The notes below the pieces were generated by a model that was not told the origin of the DNA, did no database searches, and was given only the letters and a program-made list of their open reading frames with translations. Of a stretch of 11,808 nucleotides of DNA, positions 1 through 10,754 are shown piece after piece; positions within the stretch are counted from its first letter, which is position 1; every line of letters starts with the position of its first letter. The position numbers and the translations under genes are program-made. Source of the DNA: Anaerolineae bacterium (GTDB lineage: Bacteria; Chloroflexota; Anaerolineae; DRVO01); contig JAAYAV010000336.1 of assembly GCA_012719195.1 (NCBI GenBank), forward strand, positions 1-11,808, given 5' to 3'.

Positions 1-57
1 AGCCACGAAAGGTCACGGAGATCCTGGGAGAAGCGAGTCAGTGGACTGCGGCCCGGC
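1..57. other. Left-edge flank downstream of argH, no assignable gene
   Basis: Only 57 bases follow argH. On the minus strand a GTG at 16-14 stands about six bases after AGGA and opens the frame V-T-F-R-G off the edge. This could be the start of another gene in the same operon, but five codons are too few to judge. No terminator hairpin with a U run is visible, so the operon may continue beyond the window. Confidence 0.2.
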
Positions 58-1467
58 TCAGCCTGCATCTTGACCTCCCTCTACCGCTGTACCCGACACC
101 TCGAGAATCGCTCGCGCCCGGCGCAACTGCTCGCCGACCGCCTCCGCACCGGTGCCGCCGCGGGCCCGGCGGCGATCAGCGGAACGCTTATGCGAGAAGA
201 CCGCGCTCACGTCGGAATCTACCAGGTCGGACAAGCCCCGCCACTCCTCCAAGGCGAGCCCACTCAGGGCGACGCCGCGGTCCTCCGCCAACCGCACCGC
301 CTGCCCCACCACCTCGTGCGCCTGGCGGAAGGGCAGTCCCTTCGCCACCAGGTAGTCGGCCAGGTCGGTGGCCAGCATCCCGTCGTCCAGCGCCGCCGCC
401 ATGCGTTCCGGCCGCACCTGCAACGTCTCCAGCACGCCCGTCGCCACCGGCACGGTGAGGGCCAGCGTGTCCAGCACGTCGAACAGCGGTTCCTTGTCTT
501 CCTGCAGATCCTTGTTGTAGGTGGACGGCAGCCCCTTGAGCGTCACCAACAGGCCGGTGAGGTGACCGATCACGCGACCGGTCTTGCCCCGGATCAGCTC
601 GAGCGAATCGGGATTGCGCTTCTGCGGCATTAGGCTCGATCCGGTCGAGTAGGCATCCGCCACCCGCACGAACCCGAACTCCGCCGACGACCACATGATC
701 AGGTCCTCGGCCATCTGGCTAAGGTGTACCGATAGCAGCGCCGCCCAGGACAGCGCCTCGGCGACGCAGTCTCGGTCGCGCACGGCGTCCATGCTGTTCT
801 CGCTCACCGCAGCGAAGCCGAGGTCGGACGCCAGCGCTACCCGGTCCACCGCCAGGGGTGTCCCGGCGAGCGCGCCGCTCCCCAGGGGCAGGACGTCGGC
901 GCGCGCAAGGCAGTCGTCCAGCCGCTCCAGGTCTCGGTGCCAGGCCCAGAACCAGGACAGCACCCAGTGGCTGAATCGCACCGGCTGAGCCCGCTGAACA
1001 TGGGTGTAGCCGGGGAGAACTACGTCCAGGTGCCGCTCGGCCAGGGCCAGGGCTGCCTCTTGTAGGCCGCGCAACTCCGCGCGACGAAGGCGCAGCTCAC
1101 GGCGGAGATAGAGCCGCAGGTCGGTGGCCACCTGATCGTTGCGCGAGCGTCCGGTGTGCAGCTTGCCCGCGACCGGCCCGATGAGCTCCCGCAGCCGGCG
1201 CTCCACCGCCGTGTGAATGTCTTCGTCGCCCGGCTGCTCCACGAAAGCCCCCGCTTCGAACTCGGCGAGCACCTGTCGCAGTCCGTCCTGGATCGCGGCG
1301 CTCTCGGCGGCGGTGAGCACGCCGGCGCGCTCGATGGCGCGGGCGTAGGCAAGGCTGCCCTCGATGTCCTCACGGTAAAGGCGCCGATCGAAGGGGAAAG
1401 AGGCGTTGAAGCGCTCCATCAGTGCGTCCACGCCGCCGCTGAAACGACCACCCCAGAGCTTAGTCAT
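58..1467 (-). CDS. argH: Argininosuccinate lyase
   Basis: ArgH (469 residues, normal length) splits argininosuccinate into arginine and fumarate, the last step of arginine synthesis. It belongs to the fumarase/aspartase superfamily of homotetrameric enzymes. The N-terminal block KLWGGRFSGG (3-12) is diagnostic. The three superfamily regions are seen at HTGRSRNDQVATDLRLY (104-120), GYTHVQRAQPVRFSHW (153-168; His156 probably the catalytic histidine) and GSSLMPQKRNPDSLEL (276-291; the mobile loop with the catalytic serine). The C-terminal stretch SHKRSADRRRARGGTG (425-440) is more arginine-rich than usual but keeps the GGT element. The gene begins 16 bases after the oxidoreductase stop, so it is likely translated from the same mRNA. 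It ends in TGA at 60-58, near the left edge. Confidence 0.98.
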   Translation of the reverse strand: MTKLWGGRFSGGVDALMERFNASFPFDRRLYREDIEGSLAYARAIERAGVLTAAESAAIQDGLRQVLAEFEAGAFVEQPGDEDIHTAVERRLRELIGPVAGKLHTGRSRNDQVATDLRLYLRRELRLRRAELRGLQEAALALAERHLDVVLPGYTHVQRAQPVRFSHWVLSWFWAWHRDLERLDDCLARADVLPLGSGALAGTPLAVDRVALASDLGFAAVSENSMDAVRDRDCVAEALSWAALLSVHLSQMAEDLIMWSSAEFGFVRVADAYSTGSSLMPQKRNPDSLELIRGKTGRVIGHLTGLLVTLKGLPSTYNKDLQEDKEPLFDVLDTLALTVPVATGVLETLQVRPERMAAALDDGMLATDLADYLVAKGLPFRQAHEVVGQAVRLAEDRGVALSGLALEEWRGLSDLVDSDVSAVFSHKRSADRRRARGGTGAEAVGEQLRRARAILEVSGTAVEGGQDAG

Positions 1468-1473
1468 GCACCG

Positions 1474-1478
1474 TTCCT
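1474..1478 (-). promoter_or_regulatory. Ribosome binding site that fixes the argH start
   Basis: The minus strand reads AGGAA six bases before the ATG at 1467-1465. The open frame extends 82 codons further upstream, but that part overlaps the oxidoreductase gene and is proline/arginine-rich shadow sequence without ArgH similarity. This site and the family N-terminus (MTKLWGGRFSGG) settle the start. Confidence 0.75.
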
Positions 1479-1483
1479 GCGGC

Positions 1484-2476
1484 TCACAAGGCCGCTTCGA
1501 AGGACCACCGCCCCACCTTCTGCAGCCGGCCGCCCTGCTGCAGCGATGCCTCCGCCGCCAAGGTGGTGGTGACCGTCTGCAGGGCGTCGGCGTAGGTGGA
1601 GAGAAGCCCGGAGGAGTCGCGCTCGCGCACTGCGTGGATGAAGGCGTCGTCCTCCAGCTTAAGCGCCGGATCACGAGCCGGGTACTCGGTTGTGCGGTCG
1701 GTGTCGGTGACACGTAGGGCGCTGGTGCTGAACAGAGCCGCTCGGTTCCGGCCGATCAGCGTCAGGTCGGAGCCTAGGCCGCGCTCGAGGATGCAGGTCT
1801 GGGAGAAGTTGCCCACCGCCCCGGTGGCGTAGCGGACGTTGGCGACGCTGGCGTCGTCCAGGGTATAGCCCTCGACGTCGTGGACGTTTCCGCCGGTCGC
1901 GAAGGCCGTGACCTCAGTTATGTCGCCTACCAGGTAGCGGGACAAGTCGAAGAGGTGCGTCACCTGCTCGACCATCTGACCGCCGGAGAGCTCCTTCACC
2001 TTCCACCAAGGCGCCATCCAGATGCCGCCCAACCAGCGGCCCAGCACCTGAGCGATGGATTCGGCCGGCAGCAGTTCCTTCACCCGCCGGGTGGTGTCGG
2101 CGTAGCGCCAGTGGTAGCCGCAGCAGGCCACCGCGCCTCGCCGCTCGATCTCGCGAGCGACCTCACGCCCCCTGGCGAGGTCCAGCGTGACCGGCTTCTC
2201 CACGAACAGAGCCGCGCCCGAGGCCAACACGTCCAATTCCTGGCCGGCGTGGGCGAAGGGCGGGATGCAGACGTAGACGGCATCCAGCTTCTCGGCGTCC
2301 AGCATCTGCCGGTGCTCACGGTAGGCGGCGCCGCCGAAGCGCTGCTGCGCCCTCTCCAGGGCCGGTTCCGACAGGTCGCACAGAGCGGCGATCTCCACGC
2401 CTTCCATGGCCGCCAAGTTCTCCAGGTGCGAGGTGGCGATGAGCCCGACTCCGATGAACCCTACCCTGGTTGACAT
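1484..2476 (-). CDS. Gfo/Idh/MocA-family NAD(P)-dependent oxidoreductase
   Basis: This 330-residue protein has the two-domain layout of the family, most members of which oxidise or reduce sugars, inositols or related alcohols with NAD(P). The N-terminal Rossmann fold shows VGFIGVGLIATSH (5-17), and Asp34 at the end of the second strand hints at NAD preference. YVCIPPFAH (68-76) and FVEKPVTLDL (91-100), with the family Lys94, are typical. The C-terminal domain has SGGQMVEQVTHLFDLSRYLVG (from 164), with His174 as the probable catalytic histidine. Four residues before it stands Glu170, where many relatives have Asp. The ATG at 2476 follows GAGGAGG by five bases. The gene lies between argJ and argH, with 16 bases to argH, so it is very likely cotranscribed. 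Its substrate cannot be predicted, and a role in arginine metabolism is not established for this family. Confidence 0.9.
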   Translation of the reverse strand: MSTRVGFIGVGLIATSHLENLAAMEGVEIAALCDLSEPALERAQQRFGGAAYREHRQMLDAEKLDAVYVCIPPFAHAGQELDVLASGAALFVEKPVTLDLARGREVAREIERRGAVACCGYHWRYADTTRRVKELLPAESIAQVLGRWLGGIWMAPWWKVKELSGGQMVEQVTHLFDLSRYLVGDITEVTAFATGGNVHDVEGYTLDDASVANVRYATGAVGNFSQTCILERGLGSDLTLIGRNRAALFSTSALRVTDTDRTTEYPARDPALKLEDDAFIHAVRERDSSGLLSTYADALQTVTTTLAAEASLQQGGRLQKVGRWSFEAAL

Positions 2477-2549
2477 GCGAGCCTCCTCGAGGCAGCACTA
2501 CACGAAGTGGCAGCGACGCGGGGACCTAACAGCGGGCACTGTCGCGCCT

Positions 2550-2563
2550 GAGCGCGAGCGCTC
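2550..2563. repeat. Short palindrome just after argJ
   Basis: GAGCGC (2550-2555) and GCGCTC (2558-2563) form an inverted repeat with a two-base centre, five bases beyond the argJ stop. It could be a small mRNA hairpin or a two-fold binding site. It is too short, and lacks a U run, to be called a terminator. The rest of the 91-base gap holds only the ribosome site of the next gene. Confidence 0.25.
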
Positions 2564-2567
2564 TCCC

Positions 2568-3788
2568 TTACGTCCGGTAGTGGGCGTTGATGGACACGTA
2601 CTCGTGCGACAGGTCGCAGGTCCAGACCGTCACCGGCTCGGAACCCATGCCCAGGTCCACCGTGATGACGATGTCGTCGCAGGCGAGGATCTCCGCCGCC
2701 CGCTCCTCGTTCACGTCGTAAGGACGGCCCTGCTTCACGAGGTGCAGGTGACCCAGCCAGAGGTCTACCTGCCCGGGATCCACCGCTACGCCGCTGTAGC
2801 CGACGGCACACAGGAAGCGGCCCCAGTTGGCGTCGCGGCCGTAGATGGCCGTCTTGGATAGGGGCGAGTTGGCCACCGCCATCGCCGCCTGCCGGCCCTC
2901 CTCGCGGCTACGGGCACCATTCACCTGGATGGTGACGCGCTTGGTCGCTCCCTCGCCGTCGAAGGCCACCTTCTTGGCGAGTGCAGTGGCCGTCTCCGTC
3001 ACGGCGTCGCGCAGTTCTACGAAGCCCGGGCTGTCCGGGCCTTCGATGATTGGGTTACCGGCCACGCCATTGGCCAGCAGGAGCAGAGTGTCGTTGGTGC
3101 TCATGTCGCCGTCCACGGTGACGCAGTTGAAGCTGCGGTCCACAGCGTAGAGGAGGATCGGCTGCAGCGCGGACGGCATCACGGCGGCGTCGGTGACGAT
3201 CAACGACAGCATGGTGGCCATATTGGGACTGATCATACCTGAACCTTTGGCCATCCCCGCCAGAGTGACCGGCGCGCCGGCAACCCTGGTCCGCAGCGCC
3301 ACTTCCTTCGGGCGGGTGTCAGTGGTCATGATGGCGCGAGCAGCGTCGTGGCCACCGCGGTCACTCAGCGCCGGCGCGGCCGCAGCCAGGCCGGCCCCCA
3401 CCTTGTCCAGGTCCAGCCGCTGCCCAATGACACCGGTGGACATCACAAGTACCCGGTTGCCGTCCACACCGGCCGCCTTGCCCACCAGGCGAGCCATCTC
3501 GCGGGCATCTTCGTCACCCTCAGGGCCGGTACAGGCGTTGGCGCAGCCGCTGTTAATGGCGACTGCTCGCACTCCGCGGGGATCGGAGTGGATAGCGTCG
3601 CGGTTGTAGAGCACCGGCGCCGCCTGGAACCGGTTGGTGGTGAACACGCCCGCGCAGCAGGCAGGGCGGTCGCTGACCACCAGGGCTAGATCAAGGGCCC
3701 CGTCCTTCTTCAGGCCGCAGTGCACGCCGGCGGCGCGGAAGCCCGCCACGTCGGTGATGCTCCCCTCGGGAATGAGTTCGTAGGACAT
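2568..3788 (-). CDS. argJ: Glutamate N-acetyltransferase / N-acetylornithine acetyltransferase
   Basis: ArgJ (406 residues, full length) moves the acetyl group from N-acetylornithine to glutamate, freeing ornithine and making the pathway cyclic. Some members also use acetyl-CoA to make N-acetylglutamate; the sequence does not show which type this is. ArgJ is made as one chain that cleaves itself before a conserved threonine. The site is present as KGSGMISPNMATML (181-194), with Thr192 the expected nucleophile of the beta chain. The oxyanion-hole motif MSTGVIG (116-122), AINSGCANACTG (77-88), DTRPKE (157-162), VTVDGDMSTNDT (223-234) and the C-terminal YVSINAHYRT (397-406) also match the family. 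The ATG at 3788 has GGAGGG five bases upstream, and the gene follows argG by 13 bases. The next gene, an oxidoreductase, starts 91 bases later. Confidence 0.98.
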   Translation of the reverse strand: MSYELIPEGSITDVAGFRAAGVHCGLKKDGALDLALVVSDRPACCAGVFTTNRFQAAPVLYNRDAIHSDPRGVRAVAINSGCANACTGPEGDEDAREMARLVGKAAGVDGNRVLVMSTGVIGQRLDLDKVGAGLAAAAPALSDRGGHDAARAIMTTDTRPKEVALRTRVAGAPVTLAGMAKGSGMISPNMATMLSLIVTDAAVMPSALQPILLYAVDRSFNCVTVDGDMSTNDTLLLLANGVAGNPIIEGPDSPGFVELRDAVTETATALAKKVAFDGEGATKRVTIQVNGARSREEGRQAAMAVANSPLSKTAIYGRDANWGRFLCAVGYSGVAVDPGQVDLWLGHLHLVKQGRPYDVNEERAAEILACDDIVITVDLGMGSEPVTVWTCDLSHEYVSINAHYRT

Positions 3789-3801
3789 CGCCGCCCTCCG
3801 A

Positions 3802-5061
3802 CTAGTCGCGCTTGAACTGAGAGTAATCCGGCTGCGGCAATTCTTCCTTCTTGCCGTCGGCCTGTAGCAGCGCCCTGACCTGCAGCGGGAGGCCGAACAA
3901 GGTGATGAAGCCCTCGGCGTCGGTCTGATCGTAAACGTCGTCCTTACCGAAGGTGGCGAAGTCCTCGCGATAGAGGCTGTAGGGCGAACGCCGCCCCACC
4001 GGGCCGGCGGTGCCCTTGTAGAGCTTCAGCCGCACCGAGCCGGTCATGTTCTCCTGCGTCTTGGCCACGAAAGCGTCCAGCGCCTCCTTGAGCGGCGAGT
4101 ACCAGAGGCCGTAGTACACCAGTTCGGCGTAGCGCTGCGACACCAGGTCCTTGTAATGCATGGTCTCGCGGTCGAGCACCAGCGACTCAAGTTCACGGTG
4201 CGCCGCGAGCAGAATCGTTCCGCCCGGGGTCTCGTAGACGCCCCGCGACTTCATGCCCACCAGGCGGTTCTCTACCATGTCGCACCGGCCGACGCCGTGC
4301 CGCCCGCCGAGTTCATTCAGACGCATGAGCAGGTCCACCAGCCCGATGCGCTCGCCGTCCAGTGCCACCGGCACGCCCATCTCGAAGTCGACCACCACGT
4401 ACTCGGGCGTATCGGGGGCCGCTTCCGGCGCCACCGAGCGCATGAACATGCTCTCTTCCGGCTCCGACCAAGGGTCCTCCAGGTTGCCGCCCTCGTGGCT
4501 CAGGTGCCAGAGATTGCCGTCGCGGCTGTAGATCTTCTTGGACGTAGCCTGCACCGGGATGGCCCGCTCAGCGGCATAGGCCAAGCAGTCCTCGCGAGAG
4601 CACAGGTTCCACTCCCTCCAGGGGGCGACCACCCGCAGGCGCGGGTTGAGGGCCTTATAGGTTAGCTCGAAGCGGACCTGGTCGTTGCCTTTGCCCGTGG
4701 CCCCGTGCGCTACGGCGTCTGCCCCCTCCGCCTCCGCCACCAGTACCTGATGCCGGGCAATCAGTGGCCGAGCAAACGAGGTTCCCAGCAGGTACTTCCG
4801 CTCGTACACCGCCCCGGACTGTACGGTGGGGATGATGAAGTCGCGGACAAACTCCTCCCGCAGGTCGTCTATGTAGATCTTGCTCGCACCGGTGGCGATG
4901 GCCTTCTCTCGTAGGCCCTCCAGCTCCTCGCCCTGGCCGACGTCGGCCGTGTAGGCGATCACCTCGCAGCCGTAGGTCTCCTTCAGCCAAGGGATGATGA
5001 TGGAGGTGTCCAGCCCTCCCGAGTATGCGAGCACAACCTTGCGGATCTCTTGCTTGTCCAT
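3802..5061 (-). CDS. argG: Argininosuccinate synthase
   Basis: ArgG (419 residues, slightly longer than the usual 400 or so) joins citrulline and aspartate using ATP, giving argininosuccinate, AMP and pyrophosphate. The ATP pyrophosphatase loop is intact near the N-terminus (LAYSGGLDTSI, residues 11-21). Other family blocks are Y-T-A-D-V-G-Q-G (37-44), LLGTSFARPLIA (91-102), HGATGKGNDQVRFEL (119-133) and YSRDGNLWHLSHEGGNLEDP (178-197), which carry citrulline, aspartate and ATP contacts. The C-terminal part (TGSVRLKLYKG and the segments around it) forms the oligomerisation region. The ATG at 5061 is preceded by GGGGGTGG at 5073-5066. Its product is the substrate of ArgH, encoded two genes downstream. 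Its stop codon lies 13 bases before argJ, whose ribosome site almost touches it, so translation of the two is probably coupled. Confidence 0.98.
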   Translation of the reverse strand: MDKQEIRKVVLAYSGGLDTSIIIPWLKETYGCEVIAYTADVGQGEELEGLREKAIATGASKIYIDDLREEFVRDFIIPTVQSGAVYERKYLLGTSFARPLIARHQVLVAEAEGADAVAHGATGKGNDQVRFELTYKALNPRLRVVAPWREWNLCSREDCLAYAAERAIPVQATSKKIYSRDGNLWHLSHEGGNLEDPWSEPEESMFMRSVAPEAAPDTPEYVVVDFEMGVPVALDGERIGLVDLLMRLNELGGRHGVGRCDMVENRLVGMKSRGVYETPGGTILLAAHRELESLVLDRETMHYKDLVSQRYAELVYYGLWYSPLKEALDAFVAKTQENMTGSVRLKLYKGTAGPVGRRSPYSLYREDFATFGKDDVYDQTDAEGFITLFGLPLQVRALLQADGKKEELPQPDYSQFKRD

Positions 5062-5081
5062 GGTGCCACCCCCGATTGTGA

Positions 5082-5121
5082 TGACGAGTGAAGCGTGTCA
5101 CGAGTCACTGCCCACTCGTCA
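5082..5121. repeat. Inverted repeat in the gap between the TPR gene and argG
   Basis: TGACGAGTG (5082-5090) is matched by CACTCGTCA (5113-5121), a perfect nine-base inverted repeat with a 22-base loop. The loop itself contains a related element (TCACGAGTCAC, 5098-5108), so the gap holds three variants of one TGAC/GAGTG unit. It could form a hairpin in the mRNA or be a two-fold protein binding site upstream of argG. The sequence does not match the AT-rich ARG box bound by ArgR/AhrC. No U run follows. Confidence 0.5.
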
Positions 5122-5129
5122 CGCGTTGT

Positions 5130-6164
5130 CTATCGTCCTCCGCGCACGATCTGGAACCCGAACACGCCCACAACAGCCACCAGGGCCAAGGCCAGGAGCG
5201 GTGAGAACACCCGCAGAGCCAGCCATGCCAGCGCCGCCACGAAAACCGCCAGCAGGGCGTAGCGCATGTTCACGTCGGGGATCGCCACGGCTACGCGGGC
5301 GGTCACGGCCGGGAAGCCGCTCAGCCCGCGGTCCAGCGCCGCTTGATAGTAGGGTAGAGCCTCCAGCGGCCGCTTCAGCGCCTGCAGGCTGGCCCCCAGG
5401 GAGTAGTAGGCGTAGGCGCTCACCTCGTCGCCGTTCTCCACCACCTGTTGCAGTTGGTCGGCCGCCAACTGGTAGTCCTTCTGAAGCAGCGCCACCTGCC
5501 CCAGCAGTCCGCGGGCCATGTGGAAGTAGGGGTCGAGATCGAGCGCGTCGATGAGGAGTTCCTTGGCTTGGCCGTAGTCGCGCCGGCGAGCGTATATGAT
5601 GGCCTGATTGGAGCGAACGGTGGAGGCGACGTAGGGTCGGCCCTCCCAGAGGTGCTCGTTCTCGGAGATGATGGTGAGGGCGCCGTCACTGTCCCGGCGC
5701 TGCATGGCCAGGTAGACCTGTCCCATCCGCACCAGGGCTAGATCGTCGGCGTTGTCGGCGGCTGTCTCCACCCCCGCGGCCAGGACGGCCTCGGCGTCGT
5801 CGAACTCCTTGCGGTCGGTGTGCACCTGCGCCAGGCGCACCTGTGCCTCCACCAGGCCCGGCTGCGCCGCGAGCGCCTGCTTCAGCTTCTCTTCCGCCTC
5901 ATCCAGTTCGTCCTCGAAGTAGTGTTCCGCTCCGCGCAGTGCCAGCGCTTCCGGGTGGCCCGGCTCGCGGGCCAGGACCTCATCCAGTTCGGCGACGGCG
6001 TCCGCCGGCTGGCGCATGCGGCTGTAGCAGCGCGCCAGGAGGACCTGCGGCTCGGTCAGGCCCGGTTCCGCCTCCAGCAGAGCCTCCAACTCGTCGGCCG
6101 CCCCATCAGGGTCGCCCCGAAGGTACTGCTCCTTGGCTCGCTCCAGCCGGGTCATATCGGTCAC
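5130..6164 (-). CDS. TPR-repeat protein with hydrophobic C-terminal membrane tail
   Basis: This 344-residue protein consists of about seven or eight tetratricopeptide-like helical pairs from residue 5 to about 280. Typical pieces are PDGAADELEALLEAEPG, PADAVAELDEVLAREPGHPEA, DEAEEKLKQALAAQPG and PLEALPYYQAALDRG. The C-terminus has two adjacent hydrophobic stretches, about 301-318 (RYALLAVFVAALAWLALR) and 321-340, split by Phe-Ser-Pro, ending in RGGR. There is no N-terminal signal peptide. This suggests a helical hairpin anchoring a cytoplasmic TPR scaffold to the membrane. The start is GTG at 6164, with GGGAG six bases upstream; an ATG three codons later is possible but has poorer spacing. 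It starts 17 bases after carB and ends 68 bases before argG, so it is probably cotranscribed with them. TPR domains bind other proteins, but the partner cannot be read from the sequence, and a direct role in arginine synthesis is not shown. Confidence 0.85.
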   Translation of the reverse strand: MTDMTRLERAKEQYLRGDPDGAADELEALLEAEPGLTEPQVLLARCYSRMRQPADAVAELDEVLAREPGHPEALALRGAEHYFEDELDEAEEKLKQALAAQPGLVEAQVRLAQVHTDRKEFDDAEAVLAAGVETAADNADDLALVRMGQVYLAMQRRDSDGALTIISENEHLWEGRPYVASTVRSNQAIIYARRRDYGQAKELLIDALDLDPYFHMARGLLGQVALLQKDYQLAADQLQQVVENGDEVSAYAYYSLGASLQALKRPLEALPYYQAALDRGLSGFPAVTARVAVAIPDVNMRYALLAVFVAALAWLALRVFSPLLALALVAVVGVFGFQIVRGGR

Positions 6165-6181
6165 GACTCGCTCCCGCTCTC

Positions 6182-9448
<3,267 letters not shown>

Positions 9449-9507
9449 CTATCCCTTTCTCTACCTGTGCGAGGAACCGGCCGAAGCGGACGGTCGACGA
9501 ACCTTGT

Positions 9508-10653
9508 TCAGCGGCGCGCCTCTTCCATCATGGCCACGAAGGGCTGGAAGGTCATGCTCGAGTCGTGGGGCCCGGGCGACGCCTCGGGATGGAACTGGAC
9601 ACTGTAGATGGGCATGTGCCGGTGGCGCGTGCCCTCCAGGGTGCCGTCGTTAAGGTTGATGTGCGTCACCTCGATCTCATCCAGGTTCAGGCTGTCCATG
9701 GCAATGGCGTAGTTGTGGTTCTGTGAGGTGATCTCCACCGCCCCCGTGCGCATCAGCCGCGCTGGGTGGTTGAACCCGTGGTGGCCGAACTTGAGCTTGA
9801 ACCGCCGTCCCCCCGCCGCCAACCCTAGGATCTGATGGCCCAGGCAGATGCCGAAGATCGGCTTCACCCCCATGAGGGAACGCGCCGACTCCAGCGTCCC
9901 CACCGCCGCCTCTGGGTCGCCCGGGCCGTTGGGGAAGACGATCCCCTCCGGCTCGTAGCGCAGCACATCAGCCGCTAGCGTGTCGTACGGCACAACCCAG
10001 ACGTCGCAACCGGAATCCACCAGCCGGCGAAGGATGTTGTACTTGACACCCGTGTCCAGCACCACCACACGGTAGGGTCGCGCCGGATGAGGCAGAGCCG
10101 GCTCACGGTAGCCGTAACGCTCCGCGCTCCACTCGGACGGCGTGCCGTCGGTCCAGTGGTACGCCTCCCGGGTGCTCACCTGCGCCACCAGGTTCAGCGC
10201 CGAGATGTCGGGAGCCTGGGCCGCCTTGCGCGCCAAGGCCGCCGGGTCCGTCTCGACGGTGGAAAGTGCGGCCCGCATGACGCCAAACAAGCGAATGTGC
10301 TTGGTGAGAGCGCGCGTGTCAATGTCGGTGATGCCCATGACGTTGTGTCGAGCAAGCAGGTCGGGCAGGCTGCCCTCCGAGAGCCAGTTGCTTGGCTCCT
10401 CGCAGACGTCACGCACCAATAGGGCTTCGGCCTGGGGTACACGGGACTCAAGATCGAGGCTATTGACGCCGTAGTTGCCGATATGCGGGTAGGTCATGCA
10501 CACCATCTGGCCCTTGTACGAGGCGTCGGTGAGCACCTCCTGATAGCCGGTCATGCCGGTGTTGAACACCACCTCGCCGGTGCGCTCGCCGGCGGCCCCA
10601 AAGGCGCGACCGTGGAACACCGTCCCGTCTTCCAATGCCAGTATCGCCTGCAA
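9508..10653 (-). CDS. carA: Carbamoyl-phosphate synthase small (glutaminase) subunit
   Basis: CarA (381 residues, normal for the family) hydrolyses glutamine and passes ammonia through a tunnel to CarB for carbamoyl phosphate synthesis in the cytoplasm. The N-terminal small-subunit domain is clear (ALEDGTVFHGRAFG; NTGMTGYQEVLTD, residues 31-43; YPHIGNYG, 55-62; GITDIDTRALT, 107-117). The class I glutamine amidotransferase domain follows from about residue 194: PNGPGDP (241-247), the nucleophile elbow GICLGHQ with Cys270, and HPEASPGP with His355 and Glu357, completing the triad. The start is TTG, supported by AGGGAG seven bases upstream and by the family N-terminus; no ATG gives a better fit. 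carB follows after 59 bases. It is the first gene of the apparent car-arg operon. No PyrR site, ARG box or upstream-ORF attenuator is recognisable, so its regulation is unknown. Confidence 0.97.
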   Translation of the reverse strand: MQAILALEDGTVFHGRAFGAAGERTGEVVFNTGMTGYQEVLTDASYKGQMVCMTYPHIGNYGVNSLDLESRVPQAEALLVRDVCEEPSNWLSEGSLPDLLARHNVMGITDIDTRALTKHIRLFGVMRAALSTVETDPAALARKAAQAPDISALNLVAQVSTREAYHWTDGTPSEWSAERYGYREPALPHPARPYRVVVLDTGVKYNILRRLVDSGCDVWVVPYDTLAADVLRYEPEGIVFPNGPGDPEAAVGTLESARSLMGVKPIFGICLGHQILGLAAGGRRFKLKFGHHGFNHPARLMRTGAVEITSQNHNYAIAMDSLNLDEIEVTHINLNDGTLEGTRHRHMPIYSVQFHPEASPGPHDSSMTFQPFVAMMEEARR

Positions 10654-10660
10654 CTCGTCG

Positions 10661-10666
10661 CTCCCT
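10661..10666 (-). promoter_or_regulatory. Ribosome binding site that fixes the TTG start of carA
   Basis: The minus strand reads AGGGAG here, seven bases before TTG at 10653-10651. The residues that follow (QAILALEDGTVFHG) are the normal CarA N-terminus, so the TTG is the likely start. Confidence 0.75.
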
Positions 10667-10722
10667 AACCTTGCCTCGGTTGCGCTGCTCGACCGCGCCC
10701 GTTCGTCCGCTCACCCATTCAG

Positions 10723-10747
10723 GGCCGCCGGCCGTTGCCGGCTGGCC
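10723..10747 (-). terminator. Very GC-rich hairpin between the nucleotidyltransferase-fold gene and carA
   Basis: GGCC-GCCGGC (10723-10732) pairs with GCCGGC-T-GGCC (10737-10747) around the four-base loop CGTT, giving ten G-C pairs with one bulged T. On the minus strand it starts seven bases after the TAG of the upstream gene and ends about 70 bases before the carA start. No U run follows (the next bases are CTGAATGGG), so it is not a textbook intrinsic terminator. It may end or slow transcription, protect an RNA 3' end, or be part of the carA leader. The remaining roughly 70 bases before carA show no recognisable operator or promoter. Confidence 0.5.
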
Positions 10748-10754
10748 TCCTATC

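Noticed and set aside
1468..1713. 82-residue N-terminal extension of the ArgH frame
   Set aside because: It overlaps the oxidoreductase gene on the same strand in another frame, is rich in Pro, Arg and Ser, and the true ArgH N-terminus with a ribosome site begins at 1467.
5062..5129. ARG box for ArgR/AhrC upstream of argG
   Set aside because: The inverted repeat present is GC-containing TGACGAGTG and lacks the AT-rich TGAAT-ATTCA pattern of known ARG boxes.
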